Counted from the first letter of the stretch, positions 45,301 to 54,260 are shown. The stretch is 64,000 nt of DNA from DATJOJ01 sp035507035 (GCA_035507035.1 DATJOJ010000059.1:1-64000), one strand, 5' to 3'. A program made the numbers and translations. The notes: a model not told the origin generated them from the sequence alone.

Positions 45301-45525
45301 GCGCTGTACGACGACGTCGACAGAGCCGACGCAGCCCCCACCGCCGCTCAACTCGCCGCAACCGCAAAGGCCGAGCAAGATGCTTCCGGAGTTCTCAGGC
45401 GCTGGGATGAGTTGAAGAAAACCGATCTTCCGGCGCTGAACAAAGCGTTGGGCGGCGCAAACCTATCGCCGATCAACTTAGAGACGGCGCCCACTGGCGG
45501 CGACGAGGATGTCAACCAGGAGTAG
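42316..45525 (+). CDS. Secreted Asp-box (VPS10/BNR-like) multi-propeller protein
   Basis: A protein of 1,069 residues. I place the start at TTG 42316 because GAGGGGGG lies 5 bases before it and it begins the signal peptide (IRFNSAIKCALLLCSFSGLF, cut near VQAQQ); the frame is open 51 codons upstream without meaning. At least ten Asp-box motifs (S/T-x-D-x-G-x-x-W: STDAGKTW, STDGGVTW, STDGGNTW, RDGGKNW, HDGGKTW, DDGDHW) mark beta-propeller blades like those of sortilin/VPS10 and sialidases. A C-terminal region of about 300 residues ends in coiled coil. It is exported. Enzymatic activity is often assumed for such proteins but no catalytic residues are evident. Confidence 0.9.
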   Translation: MIRFNSAIKCALLLCSFSGLFLVQAQQYPLSTYQDLHWRMIGPFRGGRVKAAAGVPSQPNIFYMAQVNGGVWKSNDFGRTWNPIFDSQPTQSIGSIAIAPSDPNIIYAGSGEGLHRPDLSVGNGIYKSTDAGKTWSHLGLQDGQQIPALAVDPRDPNRVFAAVLGHPYGPNEERGIYRSTDGGVTWQKVLSKDENTGGSDVEIDPANPDVVYACMWENREGPWEDNNQFPGTGGGLFKSTDGGNTWKQLTNGLPKNIVQVNLAIAPSDPKRVYISIGTTDRGSYGSGAGLGVYRSDDAGENWYQATKDGRPAMRIGGGDLSVLRVDPKNPDVLYSASIVTHKSTDGGKTWMSFRGAPGGDDYQNLWINPNDPNIILLVSDQGAIVTVNGGQTWGSWYNQPTAQLYHVGVTNEFPYRVCSGQQESGSVCISSRGNYGEVTERDWQPVGVIEYGYAAPDPLNPDVVYGGGRTEVSKFHWSTTQIQNVTPIPVRSSKYRADRTEPVRFSPVDPHILYYATNILFKTSDGGNSWQPISKDLSRPDPGVPASIGSLLSKNPNAAKQRGVIYSLAPSFHDVNTLWAGTDDGWIWRTRDGGKNWNNITPPELTPWSKVTQIEASHFDENSAYASVSRFRVDDLRPYLYRTHDGGKTWQSITNGLPNSPVDTVREDPLRKGMLFAGTETAVWVSFDDGDHWQSLQLNLPHTSMRDLWIHDDDLIVATHGRSFWILDDMSLLRQVNDSTAKSDAHLFKPAPAYRVRRSTYPDTPIPPDEPIAENPPDGAIIDYYLGQSASGPVTIEILDAKGSVVRRYSSTDKLEPTREQLEKQLIPLYWIRMPKPVPTDAGMHRWVWDLHYAKPVATEHQYPISAVPHRTPQIPQGVRALPGQYTVRLTVNGKTQTAPLVIKMDPRVKTPAAGIQQMFALQMRLSSLLTKTSEAVLQSGSIKDQLDKLSDKASGSTATTLADFKKKLQALNGSAMPTTGKDEITLSRVNGAASALYDDVDRADAAPTAAQLAATAKAEQDASGVLRRWDELKKTDLPALNKALGGANLSPINLETAPTGGDEDVNQE

Positions 45526-45534
45526 ACAGCTTTC

Positions 45535-48500
45535 TTAATCGGAATCTGAATACTCCTCGTCCTCCGGTGACGCCAGGGCAGCAATTGGCGTCAGGTTAGC
45601 TTGCCGCAATCTTTCATTCAATTGCGGCAGCCGGGTGCTCTTGAGTTGGTTCCATTGCTCCTGGCCTGCTTTCAAAGCTTCCTGCGATTGCTGGAAAACT
45701 TCAATGGCCTGAGAAGGCACGGTGCGATCGCTGCTCTGCACAACCCTGAGCGCAGGACCCAATGCTGTGTTGGCTTGATCGAGTCCGGCAATGCTTCCAG
45801 TCGAAGCTCCACCGCCTGCAAGAATTTTCTTGATCTCATCCTGCAGCTGCGCGATTTCTTTCTTGAGCGCATCCTGCCGGTCCGGTAATTTTTGACTGAG
45901 TTCCGTTAACTGCTTCTGCACTCCATGGATCTCGCTTAAAGTTTGCCGCGCTTGCAGAGCATCCGAAAAAATCTGGCGGCCCAGTTGCAGTTGCTGCGCC
46001 AACTCTTCCGAAGTAGCCTGTGAGCGCGGATCCATAGTCACGGTCAGTGACTGATTGAGAACCGTGCCATCGACCGTCAACCGCACCTGATACGTCCCCG
46101 GAACTACGCGCGGACCGCGCAGTGCGGAGTATTCGTCGGTTGCCGTGACTTCCTTTCCGTGCCCATCGCCCCAGTTCAGGTTCCACACCACCCGATGCAT
46201 GCCGGGCAGTGTCTCTACAACCTCCGGCTTGGGAAACCAGCGATCGGCAATGGCCGCTATCGGCCGCTTCCCTTCTTTGTCGTCAGAAGAAAAGCTCCGA
46301 ATTAGATTCTGATTGCCATCGAACACTTCCAGGCTCACATGCTGCGCCGGATTCTTCAGCCAATAATCCAGCACTGCGCCATTCGGAGGATTTTGGGCTA
46401 TCGGTTCTTCCGGGGGCAGCGGAGTGCCCAGAAAACCGTCGTTATCCACTCGAACCGCCTTCGCTGGCGCGTACAGCCACGCTCCTTTGGTCTGGTCAAC
46501 TCCATCAGCCTGTCGTAGCGCTGTAATGTCATCGAGAATCCAGAACGAGCGCCCATGCGTAGCAATTACTAAATCGTCTCCGTGAATCGTCAGGTCCTGC
46601 ACTGAAGTCGCCGGCAGATTCAATTGCAACGATTGCCAGTGATCGCCGTCATCGAACGAAACATAAACGCCGAGTTCCGTGCCCGCGAACAGCAAGCCCT
46701 TCGTCTGCGGGTCTTCGCGTACCGCCCGCACGAACGAGGGCGCGCTCAGCCCGTTCGTGATCAATTGCCACGTAGCTCCGTAATCGCGCGTGCGATACAA
46801 GTAAGGTTTCCGGTCATCCACTTGATGCCGATCTACCACGGCGAACGCTTCGCCTGCATCGAAATGCGAAGCTTCAATCAAATCGATAAAACTCCACGTG
46901 CTGACGCCCTTGGGCGTGACGTTGTTCCAGGTCGCACCGCCATCGCGCGTCAGATGAATCAGACCCGTATCGCTTCCCACCCACATTAAATTTCCATCCA
47001 GGCTCGACGGCGCAATGCTGAACACCACGCCGTAACCGCGCTGCATCGCATTTTCATTGGTCGCTGCACCCTCCGGCTTCTTGTCGGTCAACTTACGCGT
47101 CGATCCCGTCAAATCCGGGCTGATCGTCTCCCAATGCAATCCGCCGTCCGTGGTCTTCATCACGAATTGCGAGCCGAAGTACAAAGTTTTCTTGTCGAAG
47201 GGAGAAAGAACTAGCACCGGCGTCCAGGGATCGCGATACTTGTGTTCAAAGATTTCAGTGCTCCAACTCGTGGCCGGCCATGGCGTAATGTCCTGGCTAA
47301 GCGAAGTGCGCAGGTCGAAGCGCGACACCGAGCCAAACACGCCGCTGATATACAGAATATTGGGGTCGTTCGGATCCACCGCGATGTAACCGCTCTCGCT
47401 GCCGTCAGCCGAAAACCAGTCGCGCTGCGTGATCTGCCCATGATCGGTGCGGCTCATCACCGCAATTCCCCCGCTGTCTTGCTGCGTTCCATAAACCGCA
47501 TAAGGAAACTTGTCATCCGTGGTGACATGGTAAAGCTGCGCCGTCGGCTGGTTGTACCATGTGCTCCAGGTCTTGCCGTAGTCGACGCTGATCGTCGTTC
47601 CTTGGTCCGTTCCCAAAATCATTCGCGCCGAATTCTGCGGATCAACCCAGATCTGGTGATAATCGTCGCCGCCCGGGGCTCCGCGCAGCACAGAGAAGTT
47701 CTTCCCCCCATCCTCCGAGTGATATAGCGCCACGTTGGGTACATAAAGAACATCCGGATTTTTCGGGTCAAGCGTCAAATTGCCGAAGTACCACGACCGC
47801 GCTGTGATTCGTTTATCGGAGCTTTGTTGCGTCCACGTGTTCCCCCCATCATCGGAGCGATAGAGCCCGGCTTTAAGCGCATCAATCAGCGCATACACGC
47901 GCTGGCCGTTCGCAGAAACTGCAACCGCCGTGCGGTTCCATTCGCCATCCGGCAATCCGTTGCCGGTCAGGCGGGTCCAGCTTTTCCCCGCATCGAGCGA
48001 CCGGTAAATCGCCGTGCCTGCCCCTCCCAGCGGCGCATATTGGCTCCACGGCGCGCGTTTCGCACGCCAGGTGGCCGCGAACAAAGTGTCTGGATTCCCC
48101 GTGGCAATTGCCAGGTCGGCCGCGCCAATATCTGGACCCTGATCGAGAACTTTCTTCCAACTCGAGCCGCCATCCGTCGACTTGTAAACCCCGCGCTCCG
48201 GATTAGGCCCGTAAGCATGACCAAGTGCCGCGATGTACACAATGTTTGCATCCCGCGGATCGACGACGATACGAGAAATCTGGCGCGAATCACGCAAGCC
48301 GACGTTGGCCCAGCTCTGCCCGCCGTCGGTAGATTTGTAAACTCCATCGCCGGAAGAAAGATCGGAGCGAATATCGGCCTCGCCCGTCCCCGCGTAAATT
48401 ACTTGCGGATCCGACGGCGCCACCGCGATCGCCCCGATCGAAGCAATGTGCTGGCTATCGAAAATCGGCTTCCACGTCATGCCGACATTCGTCGTCTCCC

Positions 48501-48732
48501 AGATGCCTCCGTTCACCGCGCCGAAATAAAAAGCGGTCGAATTGCCGGGCACTCCACTAACGGCGACTACGCGTCCGCCGCGAAATGGCCCAATCAAGCG
48601 CCATTTGAGCCCGGAATAAAGATCCGCAGGAACGCTTTGCGCCGAGGCAAGAGCTGCCAGGCAAAAGGTCAAAACAAAAAGAAATAAGCGGAGAAAACGG
48701 CGTGCGAGCTTATCCAATGAAACTCCCCACAT
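45535..48732 (-). CDS. Secreted Asp-box (VPS10/BNR-like) multi-propeller protein, paralog
   Basis: A protein of 1,065 residues with signal peptide (RFLRLFLFVLTFCLAALASA). It aligns closely with the convergent neighbour, sharing WRLIGPFRGGRVVAVSGVPG, PIFDSQHIASIGAIAVAPSD and the same run of Asp boxes (STDGGQSW, STDGGSSW, DGGNTW, DGGATW, DDGDHW), and a similar C-terminal coiled coil (KKEIAQLQDEIKKIL). The two genes are tail to tail, 9 bases apart, so they arose by inverted duplication or were arranged later. The identity looks moderate, which argues for an old split. The likely role is protein binding or sorting outside the cytoplasm. Confidence 0.9.
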   Translation of the reverse strand: MWGVSLDKLARRFLRLFLFVLTFCLAALASAQSVPADLYSGLKWRLIGPFRGGRVVAVSGVPGNSTAFYFGAVNGGIWETTNVGMTWKPIFDSQHIASIGAIAVAPSDPQVIYAGTGEADIRSDLSSGDGVYKSTDGGQSWANVGLRDSRQISRIVVDPRDANIVYIAALGHAYGPNPERGVYKSTDGGSSWKKVLDQGPDIGAADLAIATGNPDTLFAATWRAKRAPWSQYAPLGGAGTAIYRSLDAGKSWTRLTGNGLPDGEWNRTAVAVSANGQRVYALIDALKAGLYRSDDGGNTWTQQSSDKRITARSWYFGNLTLDPKNPDVLYVPNVALYHSEDGGKNFSVLRGAPGGDDYHQIWVDPQNSARMILGTDQGTTISVDYGKTWSTWYNQPTAQLYHVTTDDKFPYAVYGTQQDSGGIAVMSRTDHGQITQRDWFSADGSESGYIAVDPNDPNILYISGVFGSVSRFDLRTSLSQDITPWPATSWSTEIFEHKYRDPWTPVLVLSPFDKKTLYFGSQFVMKTTDGGLHWETISPDLTGSTRKLTDKKPEGAATNENAMQRGYGVVFSIAPSSLDGNLMWVGSDTGLIHLTRDGGATWNNVTPKGVSTWSFIDLIEASHFDAGEAFAVVDRHQVDDRKPYLYRTRDYGATWQLITNGLSAPSFVRAVREDPQTKGLLFAGTELGVYVSFDDGDHWQSLQLNLPATSVQDLTIHGDDLVIATHGRSFWILDDITALRQADGVDQTKGAWLYAPAKAVRVDNDGFLGTPLPPEEPIAQNPPNGAVLDYWLKNPAQHVSLEVFDGNQNLIRSFSSDDKEGKRPIAAIADRWFPKPEVVETLPGMHRVVWNLNWGDGHGKEVTATDEYSALRGPRVVPGTYQVRLTVDGTVLNQSLTVTMDPRSQATSEELAQQLQLGRQIFSDALQARQTLSEIHGVQKQLTELSQKLPDRQDALKKEIAQLQDEIKKILAGGGASTGSIAGLDQANTALGPALRVVQSSDRTVPSQAIEVFQQSQEALKAGQEQWNQLKSTRLPQLNERLRQANLTPIAALASPEDEEYSDSD

Positions 48733-48862
48733 TTTTGTTTAACGTGGGTCTAGTTTAGTGGAAGCCGGGCGAGTTTGCTAAAAGCCACTTTGCGAAGATT
48801 GGTACAAGCCGCTTTTCTGAATCGGGATCGCCCATTTCTCAGCAGTCAGACATTGGCGTCTG

Positions 48863-51800
48863 CTACTTCTTTTCAACCTTCACCACATTGTCATCCGGAT
48901 TACGGTCAATCAGCTTGTTCAGCGGATCGATTCCCGCCTTCGCCGGAAGCTTGTCGACCACCAGCGTCAACTCTGTCCGCTCTTTGTCCATCTTCTGCTT
49001 TTGCAGATAGAGATACTTCCCCTGCGCATCCTGCACGCCGACATCGATCCAGTCATTAATGGGAACCGTGTGCTCTTCGCCCTTGCCGTCGGCACGAATT
49101 TTCTTGGAATCAAGGTCCAGCGTGACCTGATACTTGCCGTCCGCCTGCGCAACATACGTTGCCGACATTGCTCGATTGTCATAGAGCGTGATGTTCTCGA
49201 ACATGTCGTCGTACAGATATTGATACTCCGGTGGCGTATACATCTTCAGGCAGCGAATCAAGTCCAGCGACACCGGATACGGCGGACCTTTGAAAGCAAA
49301 TTCCTTGATCAACTCCTGCAGCCCTTTATTGACATTGTCCTCGCCAATGTAATCCTGCAGCGCGTACATCACCACGGCGCCTTTGCCGTAGTGAATGTAG
49401 CCCTGGTTCTCATCAACCTTGTAGAGCGGCTCTTCTTCATTTCGCTCCACCGCCCGTCCGCGGAGGTAGCTTTCCATCTCGAAATGCAGAAATTTCTGCA
49501 TCGAGGCATCACCATAACGATGCTTCATGACCATCAGCGCCGTATACTGCGCCAGTGTTTCCACGATCGATGTTCCGCCCTCTACCTGCGCGCTTATCAC
49601 CTGATGCGCCCACCACTGATGGCCCACTTCATGCGCCGTCACGTAAAACGGAATATCGATCGCATCCGGATCTTTCGAAACATAAGTGATGAAGCCGATC
49701 GCCTCAGAATAAGGAATGGTGTTGGGAAACGATTCGGCGAACGTGCCGTAGCGCGGAAATTCGATGATCCGCTCCTGATGAAATTGGAACGGACTGAAGT
49801 TCGTGCTCGCATACTGCAAGGTCGCCTTCATCGCATCCATCATGCGATCGAGATCGAACTCGTGACCGGGCTGGTAATAAATTTCCAGATTCACGTCCTG
49901 CCATTTGTCCCGCCGCACCGCGTAGCGCGCGGAATTCACCGACGCAATCGCCAGCATGGGCGCATCCATTTTGTAATGGAAATAACGCCGCCCGTTTTCC
50001 ACCCATTCTTTTTGCAGATATCCTGGCAGAATCGCGATCTGGTCCGGAGCCGTGCTCACCGTTCCTTCAAAATTAATCCAGTCGGCGTCGGTCGAGACGC
50101 CATTAAAATTGCGCGCCGCCGTATCCTCGAGCGTCGGCATGCGCTTCGCCTTGGATAGGCCATGTTTATGCCGCGTGCTGTCATCGGTCAACTCGATCTC
50201 TGCTTCGTATCCGATAAACGGAATGTAGGCGCTGTTCAAGAAGCTGCCGTTCGCGACAATATCGGTATTCGGGCGGGAATTGACGAAGCCTTTGTTCGCG
50301 TATTCCAGCGCGAAATCCAGGGAAATGCGCCCCTGCGGCGGCAACGGTGTGGGCAATTGATAAATGTAAAAACCGAGCTTGTCGTCGCGCGTGACAACTT
50401 TTTCGCCACCGGACAATTCCAGCTTATTGATCTGAATGTGTCCTCGCGGAATCGGCGCCAGATCCAGGGGCCACACCGTAAGAAACACCTGATCGATCGG
50501 CGTCGACGTCTTATTTTCTAGCATCATCGTGCCGCGAATGTCGGCGATCTCGCGATCAGGATAAAGATCGATCTGCGTACTCACATCGGTGATCTTTGGC
50601 TGCGGCACTGCGAGGTATTTTTGATACTGCTTCTCATATTGCGCGCGGTCTTCGTCATCATGCCACGTTGTGCGGTATGAGTTGAGAATCCCCGTGTTGT
50701 AAAAGATGTAGCTGCCCACGCCCAGGAACAGCAGACAACAAACCGTCAGCCCAACGCGCGTCGGCTGCGACAGTCGCGCGGCCGCCTGCTTCATTCGCGT
50801 GCTCAAACTCCCCTCGGTCGATCGCACCCACAAAAGATTCGTGACTACCGCCAGCGCAATTGCGGCAATCGCCCAATAAAGGTGAAACCAGAACAACGTT
50901 GCTGCGAACGGTCCGTAACTATTCATATCGGAATAGGTGTACGGAGGCGACTGCCCGAAGCGATACAGATAATTCTGCAACCCCAGCGCCGGTACCGCGA
51001 TCGTGGCAATGAAGTACAGAACCATCACAAAATGGCCGAGGTATTTGTTGTCGACAATGGTATGAATCAGCAGCGCCAGCACGCACAGAATCCAAAACTG
51101 CACCAGCCGCACGCCGAACAGATCGGTGAAATAAAGGCCGAGCTGAAAGCGATAGTAATTGTGAAAGATCTGGACCAGGATTCCCGACGCCATGGTGACG
51201 AACAGAATAATCACCTGAATTAACATCAGCGCCACGAGCTTCGAAGCAAATAGCACCCACCTCTGCACCGGCAGCGCATCGACGATCTGATTCAGCCCCG
51301 CATCCCGCTCCCGCCATACCAGCTCACCCGCGTAGAACGTAATGATGGCCAGCGCAAAAATGAAGAACCCTGCGCTCGCCTGTTCCAGCATTTGATAAGT
51401 CACCGGATAAGTACGCGTGGCAAACGGGTTGGTGATGGAGTTGGCGGTGAACATCGCAAACAATCCACCAGCAAGCAAGAGCACGATGAAGAAAACATTT
51501 TTGACTGTCTCGCTGAACTGGATCCGTGTCAGCGTGAAGAATTGCCGAAAGGAATTTCCCGAGGAAAACTCTGGATGCGAAATTGGTAAAGCTTGGGCAG
51601 AAGTCAGCGTGACTTCTTCCTCGGCTCCATTAACCTGCTTTTTTTGTTTGCCCCCGCGCGCCGCATAGGAAAACTTAAATTTCACATACGTAATCGCCAG
51701 CAGCGCCGCTCCCACTCCCAGCCAGAAAACCCGGTTCCACAGCAGAATTCCGGTCAGGGGAATCAACTGGGTGTTGCGCTGAAACGGCGTCCAATATCGC

Positions 51801-52477
51801 GTTATCCGATCCATCGCGTTCGAACCGAATGGATCCGTCAACGCACCCCAGACGCTGGGCGTCGCCGGCCCCTGCAATTGTGCCGCTACAAAATATCCAA
51901 TCAGCAAGATCACACTCGCGGCGTAGACCGGAAGCATCTTCTTTCCCAACGCGGCTAGACCGAAAAAGATCGCCGTCAGCAAAACCAGGTTCGGCAAGAC
52001 CATCAGAACGTACGGCAAAAGATACGCCGCAAATCTTTGCGGCTCGAGCCGTGTCGGATCGAGCCACGGCATGAGAGTGGCAATCCACGCTCCCAGACCC
52101 ACGCTGGCGAAGATCAAAACCTGAATGGCCAGCGCGCCAAGAAAACGTCCACCGAGATACGAAAATTTACTAATCGGCGCGGTGAAGAAGAAATCCGTCG
52201 TGCGGCTGTCCACATCCTGGTAAGTCGCCTGCCCGGCAATCGCTCCAGTTACCACCACGCCAAAAAATGTCACATACGAAATGATGATGGTTAGAGCGTA
52301 GGGCGAGTTCACTAGCACTTTACCGCCTGTGCCAAAGTCGACGCTCGCCTCGCCTATTGCGCCACCCGACATCAGCGCAAACAAATATCCCAGCCCTGCG
52401 AAAACCAAAAAATAAACGTAGGTCGAGATGCGGCTTAGTCTCTGGCGAAATTCAAAACCGGCAATGGTTAGAACCAT
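48863..52477 (-). CDS. ABC-2 permease fused to M1-family zinc aminopeptidase
   Basis: A protein of 1,204 residues. The first half is an ABC-2 type permease duplicated in tandem: about twelve helices in two groups (e.g. YVYFLVFAGLGYLFALMSGG, YTLF-like segments, VFFIVLLLAGGLFAMFTANS, FAIAIIT-type), each with the extracytoplasmic shape of the family. From about residue 600 an M1 peptidase follows: a beta-saddle, then the catalytic domain with zinc motif HEVGH at 949-953 and E973. The glutamate is 19 residues after the second His instead of the usual 18. No canonical GAMEN exopeptidase loop is seen. It therefore looks like an exporter whose peptidase domain faces the periplasm. Stop/start spacing to the ATPase gene is 4 bases. 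Confidence 0.9.
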   Translation of the reverse strand: MVLTIAGFEFRQRLSRISTYVYFLVFAGLGYLFALMSGGAIGEASVDFGTGGKVLVNSPYALTIIISYVTFFGVVVTGAIAGQATYQDVDSRTTDFFFTAPISKFSYLGGRFLGALAIQVLIFASVGLGAWIATLMPWLDPTRLEPQRFAAYLLPYVLMVLPNLVLLTAIFFGLAALGKKMLPVYAASVILLIGYFVAAQLQGPATPSVWGALTDPFGSNAMDRITRYWTPFQRNTQLIPLTGILLWNRVFWLGVGAALLAITYVKFKFSYAARGGKQKKQVNGAEEEVTLTSAQALPISHPEFSSGNSFRQFFTLTRIQFSETVKNVFFIVLLLAGGLFAMFTANSITNPFATRTYPVTYQMLEQASAGFFIFALAIITFYAGELVWRERDAGLNQIVDALPVQRWVLFASKLVALMLIQVIILFVTMASGILVQIFHNYYRFQLGLYFTDLFGVRLVQFWILCVLALLIHTIVDNKYLGHFVMVLYFIATIAVPALGLQNYLYRFGQSPPYTYSDMNSYGPFAATLFWFHLYWAIAAIALAVVTNLLWVRSTEGSLSTRMKQAAARLSQPTRVGLTVCCLLFLGVGSYIFYNTGILNSYRTTWHDDEDRAQYEKQYQKYLAVPQPKITDVSTQIDLYPDREIADIRGTMMLENKTSTPIDQVFLTVWPLDLAPIPRGHIQINKLELSGGEKVVTRDDKLGFYIYQLPTPLPPQGRISLDFALEYANKGFVNSRPNTDIVANGSFLNSAYIPFIGYEAEIELTDDSTRHKHGLSKAKRMPTLEDTAARNFNGVSTDADWINFEGTVSTAPDQIAILPGYLQKEWVENGRRYFHYKMDAPMLAIASVNSARYAVRRDKWQDVNLEIYYQPGHEFDLDRMMDAMKATLQYASTNFSPFQFHQERIIEFPRYGTFAESFPNTIPYSEAIGFITYVSKDPDAIDIPFYVTAHEVGHQWWAHQVISAQVEGGTSIVETLAQYTALMVMKHRYGDASMQKFLHFEMESYLRGRAVERNEEEPLYKVDENQGYIHYGKGAVVMYALQDYIGEDNVNKGLQELIKEFAFKGPPYPVSLDLIRCLKMYTPPEYQYLYDDMFENITLYDNRAMSATYVAQADGKYQVTLDLDSKKIRADGKGEEHTVPINDWIDVGVQDAQGKYLYLQKQKMDKERTELTLVVDKLPAKAGIDPLNKLIDRNPDDNVVKVEKK

Positions 52478-52481
52478 GGGA

Positions 52482-53381
52482 TCAACTCACCTGGGTCAGC
52501 GTTGGCTTTTCCACAAAACCGCGAATGGTTGCGAAATACAAATCTTCCAGATCGGGCGTGACCGGCTCGAATCCCGCTCCCGGTTGTACGTCAGCCAGCA
52601 CGTGAATGAGCGTCTTTCCCGCAAACAACCTGACCAGCACCAGCTGAAATTGTTCGCGATGCGCCGCCAACTCCGCCGCGTCGATCGCTTTCTTCCAAAC
52701 CCTGCCTTGCAGTTCGGCCACCAGCCTGGTCGGCTCACCCGTGACCATTACTCGCCCTTGATGAATGATCGCCATCTGCCCGCACAGATCGCTCACATCG
52801 GAAACGATATGCGTCGACAAAATCACAATGATGTTCTGCCCGATCGCGCTCAGCAGATTGTGAAAGCGGACGCGTTCTTCAGGATCAAGCCCGGCGGTCG
52901 GTTCATCGACGATAATCAGCCGTGGATTTCCCAGCAGCGCCTGCGCAATTCCGAAGCGTTGCTTCATGCCGCCCGAAAAGCTGCCCAGCGGCTTGCGGCG
53001 ATGGTCCCAAAGATTGGTTTGCTGCAGCAGCGCCTGCACGACCTCGCGCCGTTCCTTGGGATTCGAGATTCCTTTGAGCGAAGCAAAGTGCGTGAGCAGA
53101 TTCTCCGCCGAGACCTTGGGGTAAAGCCCGAATTCCTGCGGCAAATATCCCAGCACCCGGCGCACTTCATCTTTTTGTTTGAGCACGTCAATTCCGTCGA
53201 GCGTGACACTACCGCTGTCCGCTTCCTGCAGCGTGGCCAGGGTCCGCATCAGCGTGGATTTGCCGGCGCCGTTCGGACCAAGCAGTCCGAACATGCCGAG
53301 AGGGATCGTGAGAGAGACATCCTGCAACGCTTGCACGCCGTTGGGATAGCGCTTTGACAGCCGATTGATTTGCAATTCCAT
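52482..53381 (-). CDS. ABC-2 transporter ATP-binding protein
   Basis: A protein of 299 residues. Motifs: Walker A GPNGAGKST near 36-44, Q-loop YLPQEFGLYPKV, signature FSGGMKQRFGIAQ, Walker B RLIIVDEP with D-loop AGLDPEE, H-loop ILSTHIVSD. A C-terminal extension of about 90 residues (from GEPTRLVAEL) is typical of ABC-2 ATPases. It is the partner of the permease-peptidase encoded 4 bases downstream. I used ATG 53381 (GAGGTG spaced before it) instead of the GTG two codons earlier. Confidence 0.94.
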   Translation of the reverse strand: MELQINRLSKRYPNGVQALQDVSLTIPLGMFGLLGPNGAGKSTLMRTLATLQEADSGSVTLDGIDVLKQKDEVRRVLGYLPQEFGLYPKVSAENLLTHFASLKGISNPKERREVVQALLQQTNLWDHRRKPLGSFSGGMKQRFGIAQALLGNPRLIIVDEPTAGLDPEERVRFHNLLSAIGQNIIVILSTHIVSDVSDLCGQMAIIHQGRVMVTGEPTRLVAELQGRVWKKAIDAAELAAHREQFQLVLVRLFAGKTLIHVLADVQPGAGFEPVTPDLEDLYFATIRGFVEKPTLTQVS

Positions 53382-53523
53382 GCACACCTCTACTGACCTT
53401 GAAGTATACGTGCGAGGCGGAGACTTTGTTCCTCGCCGAGGACTAGCCTACAGGTTTGGACGACTGACACCGGCTTTTGTCATGGACCTGAGGGCTTTCT
53501 ATCCGAAATTTGAAATCAAATAA

Positions 53524-53541
53524 ACTAGTTGATAGACTGGT
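53524..53541 (+). promoter_or_regulatory. Inverted repeat upstream of the toxin-antitoxin genes
   Basis: ACTAGT-TGATAG-ACTGGT: the arms pair in 5 of 6 positions. It is 21 bases before the antitoxin ATG. Type II antitoxins usually autorepress through such half-site pairs, so this is the likely operator. Confidence 0.45.
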
Positions 53542-53551
53542 CTGTAAGAAG

Positions 53552-53562
53552 AGAGACCCTCT
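53552..53562 (+). promoter_or_regulatory. Short inverted repeat abutting the antitoxin ATG
   Basis: AGAG-ACC-CTCT ends exactly at the base before the ATG at 53563. It could be a second operator or a small hairpin over the ribosome site. Confidence 0.35.
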
Positions 53563-53805
53563 ATGACTACGATTGGAGCGTTCGACGCCAAGACCCATCT
53601 CAATGCCCTCTTGAAAAGGGTCGCGCGCGGCGAAACCATCCGCATCACGCTGCGGGGAGTTCCCATTGCCAAACTCGTGCCCGACAACGACGGAGAGCAG
53701 GCGAATCCTGTCGATGTGGTGCAAGGCATTCGCCAGCTTCGCAAAGGAACTAAGTTGGGGAAAATAAGCTTACGCGAGTTGATCGATGAAGGCCGCCGCT
53801 ACTAA
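53563..53805 (+). CDS. vapB: Type II antitoxin, Phd/YefM-like (VapB)
   Basis: A protein of 80 residues. The Phd/YefM opening (TTIGAFDAKTHLNALLKRVA) and RGETIRITLRGVPIAKLVP make the DNA-binding fold; the C-terminal helix (GIRQLRKGTKLGKISLRELI) would wrap the toxin. Its stop lies inside the toxin gene, which starts 20 bases earlier, the usual coupling of type II modules. Two inverted repeats lie upstream. Confidence 0.88.
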   Translation: MTTIGAFDAKTHLNALLKRVARGETIRITLRGVPIAKLVPDNDGEQANPVDVVQGIRQLRKGTKLGKISLRELIDEGRRY

Positions 53806-54217
53806 ACGCTTGGTTCTGGACGCCTCTGTCGCCCTCGCATGGTGCTTCGAGGACGAAACCAACGCCTTCTCAGAGCTGATTCTCGATATTGTCGGAGCCG
53901 GAGCACAGTCTCACGTACCTGCTATTTGGCCATTCGAAGTGGCAAACGCCCTGCTCGTAGCGGAGCGTCGCAAACGCGTCACAACCGCGCAAGTTACAGC
54001 TCTCCTCGAGCGTATCGCGAAATTGGCAATAGTCGTCGAACCCATTTCGGCTGGTCGGGCTTTCTCGCCAATTCTCGCGGTCGCTCGTCAGTTGCAACTG
54101 ACAGAATATGAAGCCGCATACCTCGAGCTTGCCCTGCGCGAGGCGCTGCCGATAGCCACGCTCGATACCAAGCTGCGGCGCGCTGCCCACTCAGCGGGCG
54201 TCGAATTGGTGGAATAG
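53786..54217 (+). CDS. vapC: PIN-domain toxin (VapC)
   Basis: A protein of 143 residues in the PIN RNase family. Acidic metal ligands: Asp in VLDASVALAWCFEDE, Glu in WPFEVANAL, and Asp in PIATLDTKLRRAA. At the position usually written YDAAYLELA, this protein has YEAAYLELA, so one active-site Asp is Glu. It should cut RNA (often initiator tRNA in VapC) when free of the antitoxin. The overlap with vapB supports the pairing. The Asp-to-Glu change is conservative, so activity is still likely. Confidence 0.9.
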   Translation: MKAAATKRLVLDASVALAWCFEDETNAFSELILDIVGAGAQSHVPAIWPFEVANALLVAERRKRVTTAQVTALLERIAKLAIVVEPISAGRAFSPILAVARQLQLTEYEAAYLELALREALPIATLDTKLRRAAHSAGVELVE

Positions 54218-54260
54218 AGTGCTGGCAAAGTCGCTTCTCGTCGGCGCCATAACTCTCCAG

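Noticed and set aside
49001..50158. Rightward frame of 385 codons opposite the M1 peptidase domain
   Set aside because: Antisense shadow of a zinc peptidase domain with intact motifs.
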